Below the pieces are notes generated by a model that did no database searches, was not told where the DNA came from, and worked only from the letters and a program-made list of their open reading frames with translations. DNA of 24,489 bases. Source: CAZYBC01 sp964645645. GTDB taxonomy: Bacteria > Patescibacteriota > Microgenomatia > UBA1400 > PJMF01. The stretch is taken from contig CAZYBC010000019.1 in the NCBI GenBank assembly GCA_964645645.1, forward strand, positions 1 through 24,489. Reading direction: 5' to 3'. The translations under genes and the position numbers were made by a program. Below are positions 15,500-21,696 of this stretch, one piece after another. The first letter of the stretch is position 1; each line of letters starts with the position of its first letter.

Positions 15500-16476
15500 A
15501 GTACTTCAATTATCCCTCTATACATTCCCATTGAGCAAGAGAAAGGAATTTTTCCTGCTTTGGTGGGTGTAAAACTAATAATTTTTTCTTGATTAGGATT
15601 AACATTAACACTAATTCCTAAACTAGGGATTCTAAAAGCAGCCGCGCAGCTATAAACATCTTGATTAATAATTTTTAAATTAACCTGAGCATTTTTTTTA
15701 ACTTTAAGGTAACTAGGTGAATAACCTTTGTCAGTAATTTCAATAGTAATATCTTGACTAACTTGAACAGCTTGAGCCTCATTAGTGCTAAAACGATTAA
15801 AGAAAGCACTAATAGAAATTGGTGAGCCTAAGGCTACTAAAGCTCCATTAACTGATACAATCCCTAAATAAATTAAAATTAGCGCTGCAAATTTAAAAAA
15901 TTTAGTTCTTAAAGTTTCCCCTAAAAATGAGGTTAATAAGCCAGCGGCTAAAAATAATGGAGTAGTTCCTAAAATAAATGCTGCCATAATAGCTCCACCT
16001 TGCCAAGCATTAGCGCTACTAATAGCTAAGGTTTCCATTGCTAAAGTAGTGCCACAAGGAATAAAAACAGTCATTAATCCAAATAGAGCCGGGGCAAATA
16101 TATTTTTAGACTTAGTTTGATTTTTTATTAATCTAGTTAAAAATTTAGGTGGTTGAATAACAACATATCTAAAAATAGGATGAACATCTAATAAATTTAA
16201 AGCAACCAAAATCATATAAACACCAGCTAAAAGTTGCATGGAGGTTTGTACTTGATCATTAAGATTAATGCTACTTCCAAAGGCTCCCAAAATAATACCT
16301 AAGATACTATGTGAAACAAGTTTAGCAATTAAAAAAGAAAGTGTGGCATATAAACTATATTTGGGATGTTTTTCTTCATCAGCCACAATGATTGAGGCTA
16401 ATAATCCTCCTTGTACTGTTAGACAGCTTAAGCCACCTAAGGTTAAACCGGTTAAGAAAATAACTATTAGATTCAT
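15496..16476 (-). CDS. TauE/UreH-type membrane protein fused to cupredoxin
   Basis: The 326-residue protein has about six membrane helices (residues 1-215) of the sulfite-exporter TauE/UreH_2 type, with GGLSC (Cys18) in the first and IPCGTT (Cys141) in another, a pair also seen in DsbD/CcdA-like transporters. Residues ~236-326 form an extracytoplasmic cupredoxin: DVYSC (Cys277), FTP, then CSMGM (Cys314, Met316, Met318), a probable copper site. This fusion recurs in bacterial copper loci. The role is probably copper handling at the membrane, but the mechanism is unknown. It overlaps copA and the chaperone gene by ATGA on both sides; AAGG precedes its start. Confidence 0.85.
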   Translation of the reverse strand: MNLIVIFLTGLTLGGLSCLTVQGGLLASIIVADEEKHPKYSLYATLSFLIAKLVSHSILGIILGAFGSSINLNDQVQTSMQLLAGVYMILVALNLLDVHPIFRYVVIQPPKFLTRLIKNQTKSKNIFAPALFGLMTVFIPCGTTLAMETLAISSANAWQGGAIMAAFILGTTPLFLAAGLLTSFLGETLRTKFFKFAALILIYLGIVSVNGALVALGSPISISAFFNRFSTNEAQAVQVSQDITIEITDKGYSPSYLKVKKNAQVNLKIINQDVYSCAAAFRIPSLGISVNVNPNQEKIISFTPTKAGKIPFSCSMGMYRGIIEVL

Positions 16477-18704
16477 AATTTTACCTTTTTTAATAATAGT
16501 GAATTACTAACTACAAAAATTGACGATAAAGCCATTGCTAAGCCAGCAAAAACTGGATTAAGTAAAATTCCCCAGAATGGATAAAATACTCCGGCTGCCA
16601 AAGGAATCCCAATTAAATTATAAATAAAAGCCCAGAAAAGATTCTGCTTAATTGTTCCAAGAGTTAATTTAGAAAGTTTAATCGCTTGTAAAACTTTAGC
16701 TAAATCTCCATGTAACAAAGTAATATCAGCAGATTCAATGGCAATATCAGTTCCAGTTGCCATAGCTATTCCCACATCAGCCTGAGTAAGAGCAGTGGCA
16801 TCATTAATACCATCACCAATCATAGCAACAATTTGACCCTCTTTTTGGAGTTGACTAACGATTTCGGCCTTATCTTGAGGCATTACTTCTGCTTTGATAT
16901 TTTCAATTCCTAATTTTTGGCCAATAAATTTAGCTACTTTCTGATTATCACCGGTGAGTAGAATGGTTTTGAGTCCTAGCTGATGAATTTCTTTGATAGT
17001 TTGTTTAGCGTTATCTTTTAGAGAATCACTGACAGCCAGAAAACCTTTACTTTGTTGATTAATTTCTACGATAATGATTGTTTTACCTTCGTCATGGAGT
17101 TGCTTAATGGCTGAAATTTTTAGGTCATCATTAGTGGGTTTTTTAATTACGAGATGATCTTTATGCAAAGTTCCTTTTACTCCTATTCCTTCCATTTCTT
17201 GAAAGTTTGTAATTTTAAATGTTTCTAAATTTAAAATTTTAGCCTGTTTAACAATTGTCATTGCTAAAGGATGCTGAGAATATTTTTCTACACTAGCTGC
17301 TAATTTTAAAATTTCTTGATCTTGATATTGAGAATCAAGACTTTTATAAACATCAATGCGAGGAGTGCCCTGAGTAATAGTGCCAGTCTTATCAAAAACT
17401 AAAGTATCTACCTTATGAAGTTGTTCTAAACTTTGAGCATCTTTAACTAAAATTCCATTTTCTGCCCCTTTGCCAACTCCTGCAATAACAGCTGTTGGGG
17501 TAGCTAAACCTAGAGCACAAGGACAAGCAATAACTAAAACACCAACAAAGGTAGTTAAAGCAATTGAAATTGCTTGAGTAGAACCAAAGTAAAAAGAACC
17601 TAAAGTTAGCCACAAAATTAAAGAACTAAAAGCGATAATTAAGACAATTGGCACAAAAACAGCAGCAATTTTATCAGCTAAGGCTTGAATTTTGGCTTTA
17701 GAGCCTTGCGCCTTTTCCACTAAACTAATAATTTGAGCTAAAGTAGTAGCAGAACCAATTTTATTAGCTTTAATAGTAATAGTTCCTTGTTTATTAAGAG
17801 TTCCTCCTACGACTAAATCGTTAGCTTTTTTATCTTGAGGGATTGGTTCTCCAGTAATCATGGATTCGTCAACAGAACTTTTTCCATCTATTACAATGCC
17901 ATCTACGGGAATTTTACTATTGGCTTTAACTAGCACCAGATCATCAACTTTAACTTCAGCAATTGGAATTTCTATTTCTTGTTTGTTTCTTAAAACAACA
18001 GCTGTTTTAGCTTGTAGCCCAATTAACTTTTTTATTGCTTCTCCAGTTTTAGCTTTAGAACGACTCTCTAAATATTTACCAAATTTAACAAAACCAATGA
18101 CCACAATCGTAGCGTCAAAATAAGTATGATCAGGTAAAAAAAGTTTATCTTTGATTGACGGAAATAATAATAAGGCACTACTATAAACAAAAGCAGTCAA
18201 AGTGCCGATTCCTACTAATGTATCCATATCAGCCACACCATATTGAATGAATTTAGTAATGCCTTTTAAAAAGATTCTACCAATAGTGAATAACATTAAT
18301 GCCGCAGTGATAAACATTAAAGGATTTAATAACTCCATAGCAATCATCATTCTAGGAATGAAAGAAAATATCTTTGAACTAATATCCCAAATCATTAGTG
18401 TAAAAATAAGCAAAGTAATAGGCAAATAAAAATAAATTTCTTTTATAGTTGAATCAGTTGTTTCATGTTGACCATTATGATGGTGTTCTTCTAATTCAGC
18501 ATCAAAAGAATAGCCGAATTTATTAATAGCTTTGTCCATCTCTTTTAAAGAAACTTTACTAGGATCATAAGTAATTGAGGCTTTTTCAGTGGCAAAATTA
18601 ACGTCAGCTGCTTTAATCCCAGACATTTTTTGAAGTGTTTTACTAATGACAGTACTACAGCTAGCACAATGCATACCTTTTACAGGTAAATTGTCTGTTT
18701 TCAT
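16473..18704 (-). CDS. copA: Copper-translocating P1B-type ATPase
   Basis: The 743-residue protein has one N-terminal HMA domain (GMHCASC, Cys13/Cys16), a His-rich linker (EEHHHNGQH, 72-80), eight membrane helices, the actuator TGE (284-286), the transport-site CPC (394-396), phosphorylation site D438 in DKTGT, the HP pair (478-479) and GDGIND (630-635). The late membrane helices carry YN and MALSS, the Cu(I)-ATPase signature set. It exports Cu(I). One oddity is GDGINDATAL, where most family members have APAL. It is fed by the CopZ-like chaperone of the same operon and overlaps csoR by ATGA, so repressor and pump are co-transcribed. Confidence 0.95.
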   Translation of the reverse strand: MKTDNLPVKGMHCASCSTVISKTLQKMSGIKAADVNFATEKASITYDPSKVSLKEMDKAINKFGYSFDAELEEHHHNGQHETTDSTIKEIYFYLPITLLIFTLMIWDISSKIFSFIPRMMIAMELLNPLMFITAALMLFTIGRIFLKGITKFIQYGVADMDTLVGIGTLTAFVYSSALLLFPSIKDKLFLPDHTYFDATIVVIGFVKFGKYLESRSKAKTGEAIKKLIGLQAKTAVVLRNKQEIEIPIAEVKVDDLVLVKANSKIPVDGIVIDGKSSVDESMITGEPIPQDKKANDLVVGGTLNKQGTITIKANKIGSATTLAQIISLVEKAQGSKAKIQALADKIAAVFVPIVLIIAFSSLILWLTLGSFYFGSTQAISIALTTFVGVLVIACPCALGLATPTAVIAGVGKGAENGILVKDAQSLEQLHKVDTLVFDKTGTITQGTPRIDVYKSLDSQYQDQEILKLAASVEKYSQHPLAMTIVKQAKILNLETFKITNFQEMEGIGVKGTLHKDHLVIKKPTNDDLKISAIKQLHDEGKTIIIVEINQQSKGFLAVSDSLKDNAKQTIKEIHQLGLKTILLTGDNQKVAKFIGQKLGIENIKAEVMPQDKAEIVSQLQKEGQIVAMIGDGINDATALTQADVGIAMATGTDIAIESADITLLHGDLAKVLQAIKLSKLTLGTIKQNLFWAFIYNLIGIPLAAGVFYPFWGILLNPVFAGLAMALSSIFVVSNSLLLKKVKL

Positions 18705-18979
18705 AGTTTTTTGTTAATCCTTTTAAAAAGATAGACTAATTCTTGAATTGCTTTTTCAGGCTCATCTTTAAATTGCTGGGTAACGTGAGTTTTAAGATGA
18801 CGTTCAAAAATGATGGAATCTAGACTGCGTAGAGAACTTTGAATGGCCAAACTTTGATTTAATAAATCAATACAATAGACATCACTTTCAATCATTTTTT
18901 GCAAACCATCTAATTGGCCTTTAATGATATTAATTCTTTTTTGAGCGGTTTTTTTTACACTTTCATAATGGCAATTCAT
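18701..18979 (-). CDS. csoR: CsoR/RcnR-family metal-sensing repressor
   Basis: The 92-residue helical protein has the family pattern KRINIIKGQLDGLQKMI, then VYCIDLLNQ with Cys36, and ERHLKTH with His61 and His65. M. tuberculosis CsoR binds Cu(I) through Cys-His-Cys at these places; here the third ligand position is His, as in the nickel/cobalt sensor RcnR, and Cys3 and His4 sit near the N-terminus. The copper operon still makes a copper role most likely. The ATG at 18979 was chosen over an in-frame TTG at 19015, because that TTG is part of the -35 and the intervening codons would be the operator and -10. Confidence 0.88.
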   Translation of the reverse strand: MNCHYESVKKTAQKRINIIKGQLDGLQKMIESDVYCIDLLNQSLAIQSSLRSLDSIIFERHLKTHVTQQFKDEPEKAIQELVYLFKRINKKL

Positions 18980-18985
18980 AAACTT

Positions 18986-19015
18986 AGCATACACCCCCCG
19001 GGGGTCTGTTGTCAA
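18986..19015 (-). promoter_or_regulatory. Promoter of the copper operon, leaderless
   Basis: On the minus strand a perfect TTGACA (19015-19010), an 18-base spacer and TATGCT (18991-18986) are followed by six bases and ATG 18979. The spacer consists almost entirely of the C/G palindrome. Confidence 0.75.
18993..19005. promoter_or_regulatory. CsoR-type operator palindrome
   Basis: ACCCCCCGGGGGT is a 13-base palindrome around 18999 in otherwise AT-rich DNA. Operators of CsoR/RcnR-family repressors are C-run/G-run palindromes of this kind. Placed between -35 and -10 of the csoR promoter, it would block RNA polymerase when bound by the apo-repressor, giving metal-induced autoregulation. Confidence 0.75.
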
Positions 19016-19027
19016 CGATATTCAAAA

Positions 19028-19057
19028 TTGAAAAAGCTAGTCAAATAGGACTATAAT
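19028..19057 (+). promoter_or_regulatory. Promoter for the 161-residue gene
   Basis: TTGAAA (19028-19033), 18 bases, perfect TATAAT (19052-19057), eight bases to ATG 19066. It lies 23 bases beyond the CsoR operator and faces away from csoR, so repression through that operator is possible but not obvious. Confidence 0.65.
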
Positions 19058-19065
19058 CAATAATT

Positions 19066-19551
19066 ATGACCAATAAAACTCAATCTTCCTCAGCTGAATG
19101 TTGTCCAAAATTTGATCCTAAACCTTGGGATGGTAAGGTTTTGGAATGGAAAAATAAGAAATTCATCAAAGATAAAGTTTTTACTTTTTTTTATATGCCG
19201 GTTAATTTTGGCTCAGTAATTGCAAAGATGGTCAAAAAACTTGATACTTGTGATACTAAAATGTTAGATGGTTTATGTTTAAGCGATCATACTTCCAAAT
19301 GGAACATGGATTTATATTTAGCAGTTGATAAAGAAATTCCAGGTGCGCAGAACGTTACTTTAAGTGGTAAGTTTTTAAGCAAAGTCTATGAGGGTAATTT
19401 CCAAGATACTGGTAAATGGTGTGAAGATTTTAAAAACTATGCTCAAAGCAAAAATTTTAAAATCAAAAAATGGTATATGTGGTATACCACTTGTCCAAAA
19501 TGCGCTAAAAAATATGGCAAAAATTACGTTGTCATTTTAGGAGAAGTTTAA
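19066..19551 (+). CDS. Conserved uncharacterised protein, CCPKF...TTCPKCAKKYG family
   Basis: The 161-residue soluble protein has ECCPKFDPKPWDGK (about 11-24) near the N-terminus, FFYMPVNFGSVI, and YTTCPKCAKKYGKNYVVIL (about 140-158) near the C-terminus. I recognise the layout as a conserved family of archaea and bacteria sometimes labelled hydrolase, with no proven function to my knowledge; the middle (YLAVDKEIPG) resembles GyrI-like ligand-binding folds. The paired cysteines could bind metal, which is noteworthy beside a copper operon, but this is only inference. It probably forms an operon with the next gene. Confidence 0.78.
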   Translation: MTNKTQSSSAECCPKFDPKPWDGKVLEWKNKKFIKDKVFTFFYMPVNFGSVIAKMVKKLDTCDTKMLDGLCLSDHTSKWNMDLYLAVDKEIPGAQNVTLSGKFLSKVYEGNFQDTGKWCEDFKNYAQSKNFKIKKWYMWYTTCPKCAKKYGKNYVVILGEV

Positions 19552-19554
19552 ATT

Positions 19555-19866
19555 ATGAAAAAACTTAAAAAATTTTTTCCTTGGATACCGAGAACTTTAG
19601 CCATTTTATTGATTATTTTTATTAGCCTTTTTTCTTTAGATGTTTTTCAAGAACCACAATGGTTCTTAGCTTTATTAATACATCTTATTCCTGATTATGT
19701 TTTTATTATTTTAACAATCATAGCTTGGAAACGCGCTAAATTAGGTGGCTGCTTATTTTTAGCAGGAGCAATTTTTTTAGCCTTTTTTACTCACTTAGAA
19801 GCCCTAATCATTATTGTGCCAGTGGCTATTATCGGGATACTTTTTTTAATTGGGGAATGGATTTAG
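19555..19866 (+). CDS. Small membrane protein, about three helices
   Basis: The 103-residue protein has a basic N-terminus (MKKLKKFFPWIPR) and three hydrophobic helices (about 12-29, 35-54, 61-98, the last long enough to be two). No family is recognised. A Shine-Dalgarno AGGAG (19539-19543) lies in the end of the preceding gene 11 bases before the ATG, so it is translated from a shared transcript. It ends one base from the convergent DUF5661 gene. Confidence 0.7.
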   Translation: MKKLKKFFPWIPRTLAILLIIFISLFSLDVFQEPQWFLALLIHLIPDYVFIILTIIAWKRAKLGGCLFLAGAIFLAFFTHLEALIIIVPVAIIGILFLIGEWI

Positions 19867-19867
19867 T

Positions 19868-20140
19868 TTATTCTTCAATTCCTAATTCTTTTTCACCCTC
19901 CACTTCCATTCTTTTTAGGCGAGTGTAGTAATCAGGAAGTTCATTTAAATGAGCTAAGGCAATTTTGCCAGTCATCAAAGGATCATCATTAGTTACATTA
20001 GTATTGGAATCAACTAATCCATGTTCTAATTCAACATCCATCCCCATGCGAAATTGTTCAACATCAAATTTGGTCCAATCAATGCCTAATTGTTCACCGA
20101 TTTGTTGAGCTTCAAGAGCGGTAAAAGTTTTTTTGGTCAT
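19868..20140 (-). CDS. DUF5661 family protein
   Basis: The 90-residue acidic protein fits the DUF5661 pattern: FTALEAQQIGEQLGIDW, FDVEQFRMGMDVELEHG, TNVTNDDPLMTGKIALAHL and NELPDYYTRL. The family is widespread, often in small-genome bacteria and in phages, and has no known function. It stands alone on the minus strand, directly facing the small membrane protein gene, with its own predicted leaderless promoter. Confidence 0.88.
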   Translation of the reverse strand: MTKKTFTALEAQQIGEQLGIDWTKFDVEQFRMGMDVELEHGLVDSNTNVTNDDPLMTGKIALAHLNELPDYYTRLKRMEVEGEKELGIEE

Positions 20141-20146
20141 AAATTA

Positions 20147-20152
20147 AGTATA
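20147..20152 (-). promoter_or_regulatory. -10 element for DUF5661 gene
   Basis: TATACT on the minus strand (20152-20147) lies exactly six bases before ATG 20140. No good -35 is visible. Confidence 0.45.
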
Positions 20153-20187
20153 ACTAAATAAAAATAATGAAGAAAGCAGTATTTTAA

Positions 20188-20232
20188 TAATGTAAAACAT
20201 GATTGACATTTTGTAAATATAACATTACATTA
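20188..20232. promoter_or_regulatory. Operator-like inverted repeat around the XRE operon promoter
   Basis: TAATGTAA (20188-20195) and TTACATTA (20225-20232) are perfect 8-bp inverted repeats 29 bases apart. The right copy covers the -10 and the left copy lies upstream of the -35. A plausible ligand is the XRE regulator encoded in the same operon, which would make it autoregulatory. Confidence 0.55.
20203..20231 (+). promoter_or_regulatory. Promoter of the DUF2178/XRE operon, leaderless
   Basis: Perfect TTGACA (20203-20208), 17 bases, TACATT (20226-20231), six bases, ATG 20238. Confidence 0.65.
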
Positions 20233-20237
20233 TCTTT

Positions 20238-20660
20238 ATGAACAGAAAAAAATATAAGCAATTTAGAATTTTAGTTAGTTTCTTTGTTTTAGCTATTGTA
20301 GGTTTAGCAATGTTTAATAATAGCTATTTATTAGCAGTGGCTGGAATTTTTACAGGGATGATTTTTATGGTTTCGGTTCGTTCAAAAGTTAAGATTGTGG
20401 TAGATGAACGAGAACAAACAATTCAAGAAAAAGCTGCTCAACTTACTTATAGTATTTTTGCTCCCACTTTGGGGATTGGCTCTTTTTTATTACTTTTTCC
20501 TTCTTATAGTGGTTTAGCGGTATTTAGCAAAGGAGAATTTTTATACTTAGAATCTTTAGGTTTAATTTTTGCTTATTTAGCTTTGTTTTTGATTACTTTA
20601 TATGCTCTTTCTTATTATTTTTTAAATAGAAAATATGGGGGTAATAGCCATGAAAAATAA
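20238..20660 (+). CDS. DUF2178-like membrane protein
   Basis: The 140-residue protein has two N-terminal helices (about 10-26, 28-46), a conserved-looking cytoplasmic VDEREQTIQEKAAQLTY segment (about 54-70), and two C-terminal helices. The DERExxIxEKA stretch and the four-helix layout match DUF2178, a family usually paired with a small XRE regulator, as here. The function of such pairs is unknown. The next gene overlaps its end by 11 bases. Confidence 0.75.
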   Translation: MNRKKYKQFRILVSFFVLAIVGLAMFNNSYLLAVAGIFTGMIFMVSVRSKVKIVVDEREQTIQEKAAQLTYSIFAPTLGIGSFLLLFPSYSGLAVFSKGEFLYLESLGLIFAYLALFLITLYALSYYFLNRKYGGNSHEK

Positions 20661-20865
20661 ACTAAAAGTTTATCGGGCTATTCATGATTTGACTCAGGAA
20701 GAATTAGCAGAAAAATTAGGAGTAAGCCGCCAAACTATTATTGCCATTGAAAGTGATAAATATTTACCTTCTTTAAATTTAGCTTTTAAAATTGCTCATT
20801 TATTTAAAGCTAAAATTGAAGATCTTTTTATTTATAAATATGAAGAGGAGTCAAATGAAACCTAA
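20650..20865 (+). CDS. Small XRE-family transcriptional regulator
   Basis: The 71-residue protein is a single helix-turn-helix domain: MKNKLKVYRAIHDLTQEELA, EKLGVSRQTIIAIESDKY, PSLNLAFKIAHLFKAKIEDLF, a close match to the short YgzD/YozG-like XRE regulators. The start is the ATG at 20650, eight bases after a GGGGG Shine-Dalgarno-like run; an in-frame ATG at 20635 would add five residues but lacks such a site. It likely binds the inverted repeat at the operon promoter and controls its own operon. Confidence 0.9.
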   Translation: MKNKLKVYRAIHDLTQEELAEKLGVSRQTIIAIESDKYLPSLNLAFKIAHLFKAKIEDLFIYKYEEESNET

Positions 20866-21274
20866 ATTTTTTCTTAGCCAATTTGCTTATATTGTCGCAG
20901 TAATGTTAAGTATTTTTCTTTTATTTTTTGTAATTGTTTGTTTGTGGATTGGTTATGATGTTAAAAGTCAATGTAAAACTGCGCAAAGAATTTATAACCA
21001 AAATTGTACCCAATCGTTGATGAGCTTATTAGATGATGACAAGCAAACTTTTCGCAGTCGCAATTCTGCTATTTGGGCTTTGGGTCAATTAGGTGATCAG
21101 CAAGCTTTAACTATTTTAGAAAAATATTACACTGGGCAAATCCCAGAAAGAGAACCTTTAGATCAAATGATTAGCCAATATGAATTAAAAAAAGCTATTG
21201 CATTAGCTAAGGGGAATTTTAATCTTTCTGCGATAATTTGGCGTAATGATTTAATTGGTAGAAGTCTTAAATAA
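20855..21274 (+). CDS. Membrane-anchored protein with HEAT-like segment
   Basis: The 139-residue protein has one N-terminal membrane helix (about 9-32) and an extracytoplasmic or periplasmic-side domain with two cysteines (CKTAQRIYNQNC), then a HEAT-repeat-like FRSRNSAIWALGQLGDQQAL and a conserved-looking PLDQMISQYELKKAI. The start is the ATG at 20855, preceded by a strong GAGGAG (20845-20850); an upstream in-frame ATG at 20792 would lie within the XRE gene and is rejected. It overlaps the XRE stop by 11 bases and completes the operon. No family name is known to me. Confidence 0.78.
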   Translation: MKPKFFLSQFAYIVAVMLSIFLLFFVIVCLWIGYDVKSQCKTAQRIYNQNCTQSLMSLLDDDKQTFRSRNSAIWALGQLGDQQALTILEKYYTGQIPEREPLDQMISQYELKKAIALAKGNFNLSAIIWRNDLIGRSLK

Positions 21275-21658
21275 AAAAATACTACTTATGCCTAAAGCGA
21301 ATAAAGCTGATAAGTAGCTGATTAAACAACTAGAAATTAATTTGATTTGTCCTTGATGAGAAAATGTTTGACATAAAACTTGGCCTAGTACTAAGACAAA
21401 AATAGCTATTAAAAAACTAATAATTAACAATTTCAACTTATTTTTTTTAGTTTTTAAAATTTGCCAGTTGGCTAAAAATAATAATAAGCTGCCTATTAAA
21501 CTCAATGGTAAAAATTTATAAAAACTAAGCAGATCAAAAGGATGATAGATTTTTTTAAGCATTAAAATAGCAAAAACAACAATTGCAATAATTTGTGACC
21601 AAATCATAACTAAGCCGATTAAAATTAAAACCTGATGCCCAAGCTTTTTTTGAAGCAT
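21251..21658 (-). CDS. Small four-helix membrane protein
   Basis: The 135-residue protein consists of four hydrophobic helices (about 9-34, 47-67, 73-96, 107-130) with a basic KTKKNKLK loop between the second and third. No family or active-site residue is recognised. It converges on the HEAT-like gene with a 24-base overlap and is divergent from the cation ATPase, with predicted promoters for both genes packed into the 38-base gap. Confidence 0.65.
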   Translation of the reverse strand: MLQKKLGHQVLILIGLVMIWSQIIAIVVFAILMLKKIYHPFDLLSFYKFLPLSLIGSLLLFLANWQILKTKKNKLKLLIISFLIAIFVLVLGQVLCQTFSHQGQIKLISSCLISYLSALFALGISSIFLFKTSTN

Positions 21659-21664
21659 ATCTAT

Positions 21665-21670
21665 AAGATA
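21665..21670 (-). promoter_or_regulatory. -10 element for the small membrane protein gene
   Basis: TATCTT on the minus strand (21670-21665) lies six bases before ATG 21658. No clear -35 is seen; one would fall inside the opposing promoter. Confidence 0.35.
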
Positions 21671-21684
21671 GCATAAATTTCATC

Positions 21685-21690
21685 TATAAT
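21685..21690 (+). promoter_or_regulatory. -10 element for the P2-type ATPase gene
   Basis: A perfect TATAAT (21685-21690) lies six bases before ATG 21697. No good -35 is visible at 16-18 bases. Confidence 0.55.
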
Positions 21691-21696
21691 AAATTT

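Noticed and set aside
17860..18429. Plus-strand open frames opposite copA
   Set aside because: The minus-strand gene has complete P1B-ATPase motifs; the opposite frames are by-products.
18980..19015. In-frame TTG start extending CsoR by 12 residues
   Set aside because: The codons would be the -35, operator and -10; the family normally starts close to the ATG at 18979.
20792..20854. Longer N-terminus for the HEAT-like membrane protein
   Set aside because: It runs inside the XRE gene, while ATG 20855 has a strong GAGGAG just upstream.
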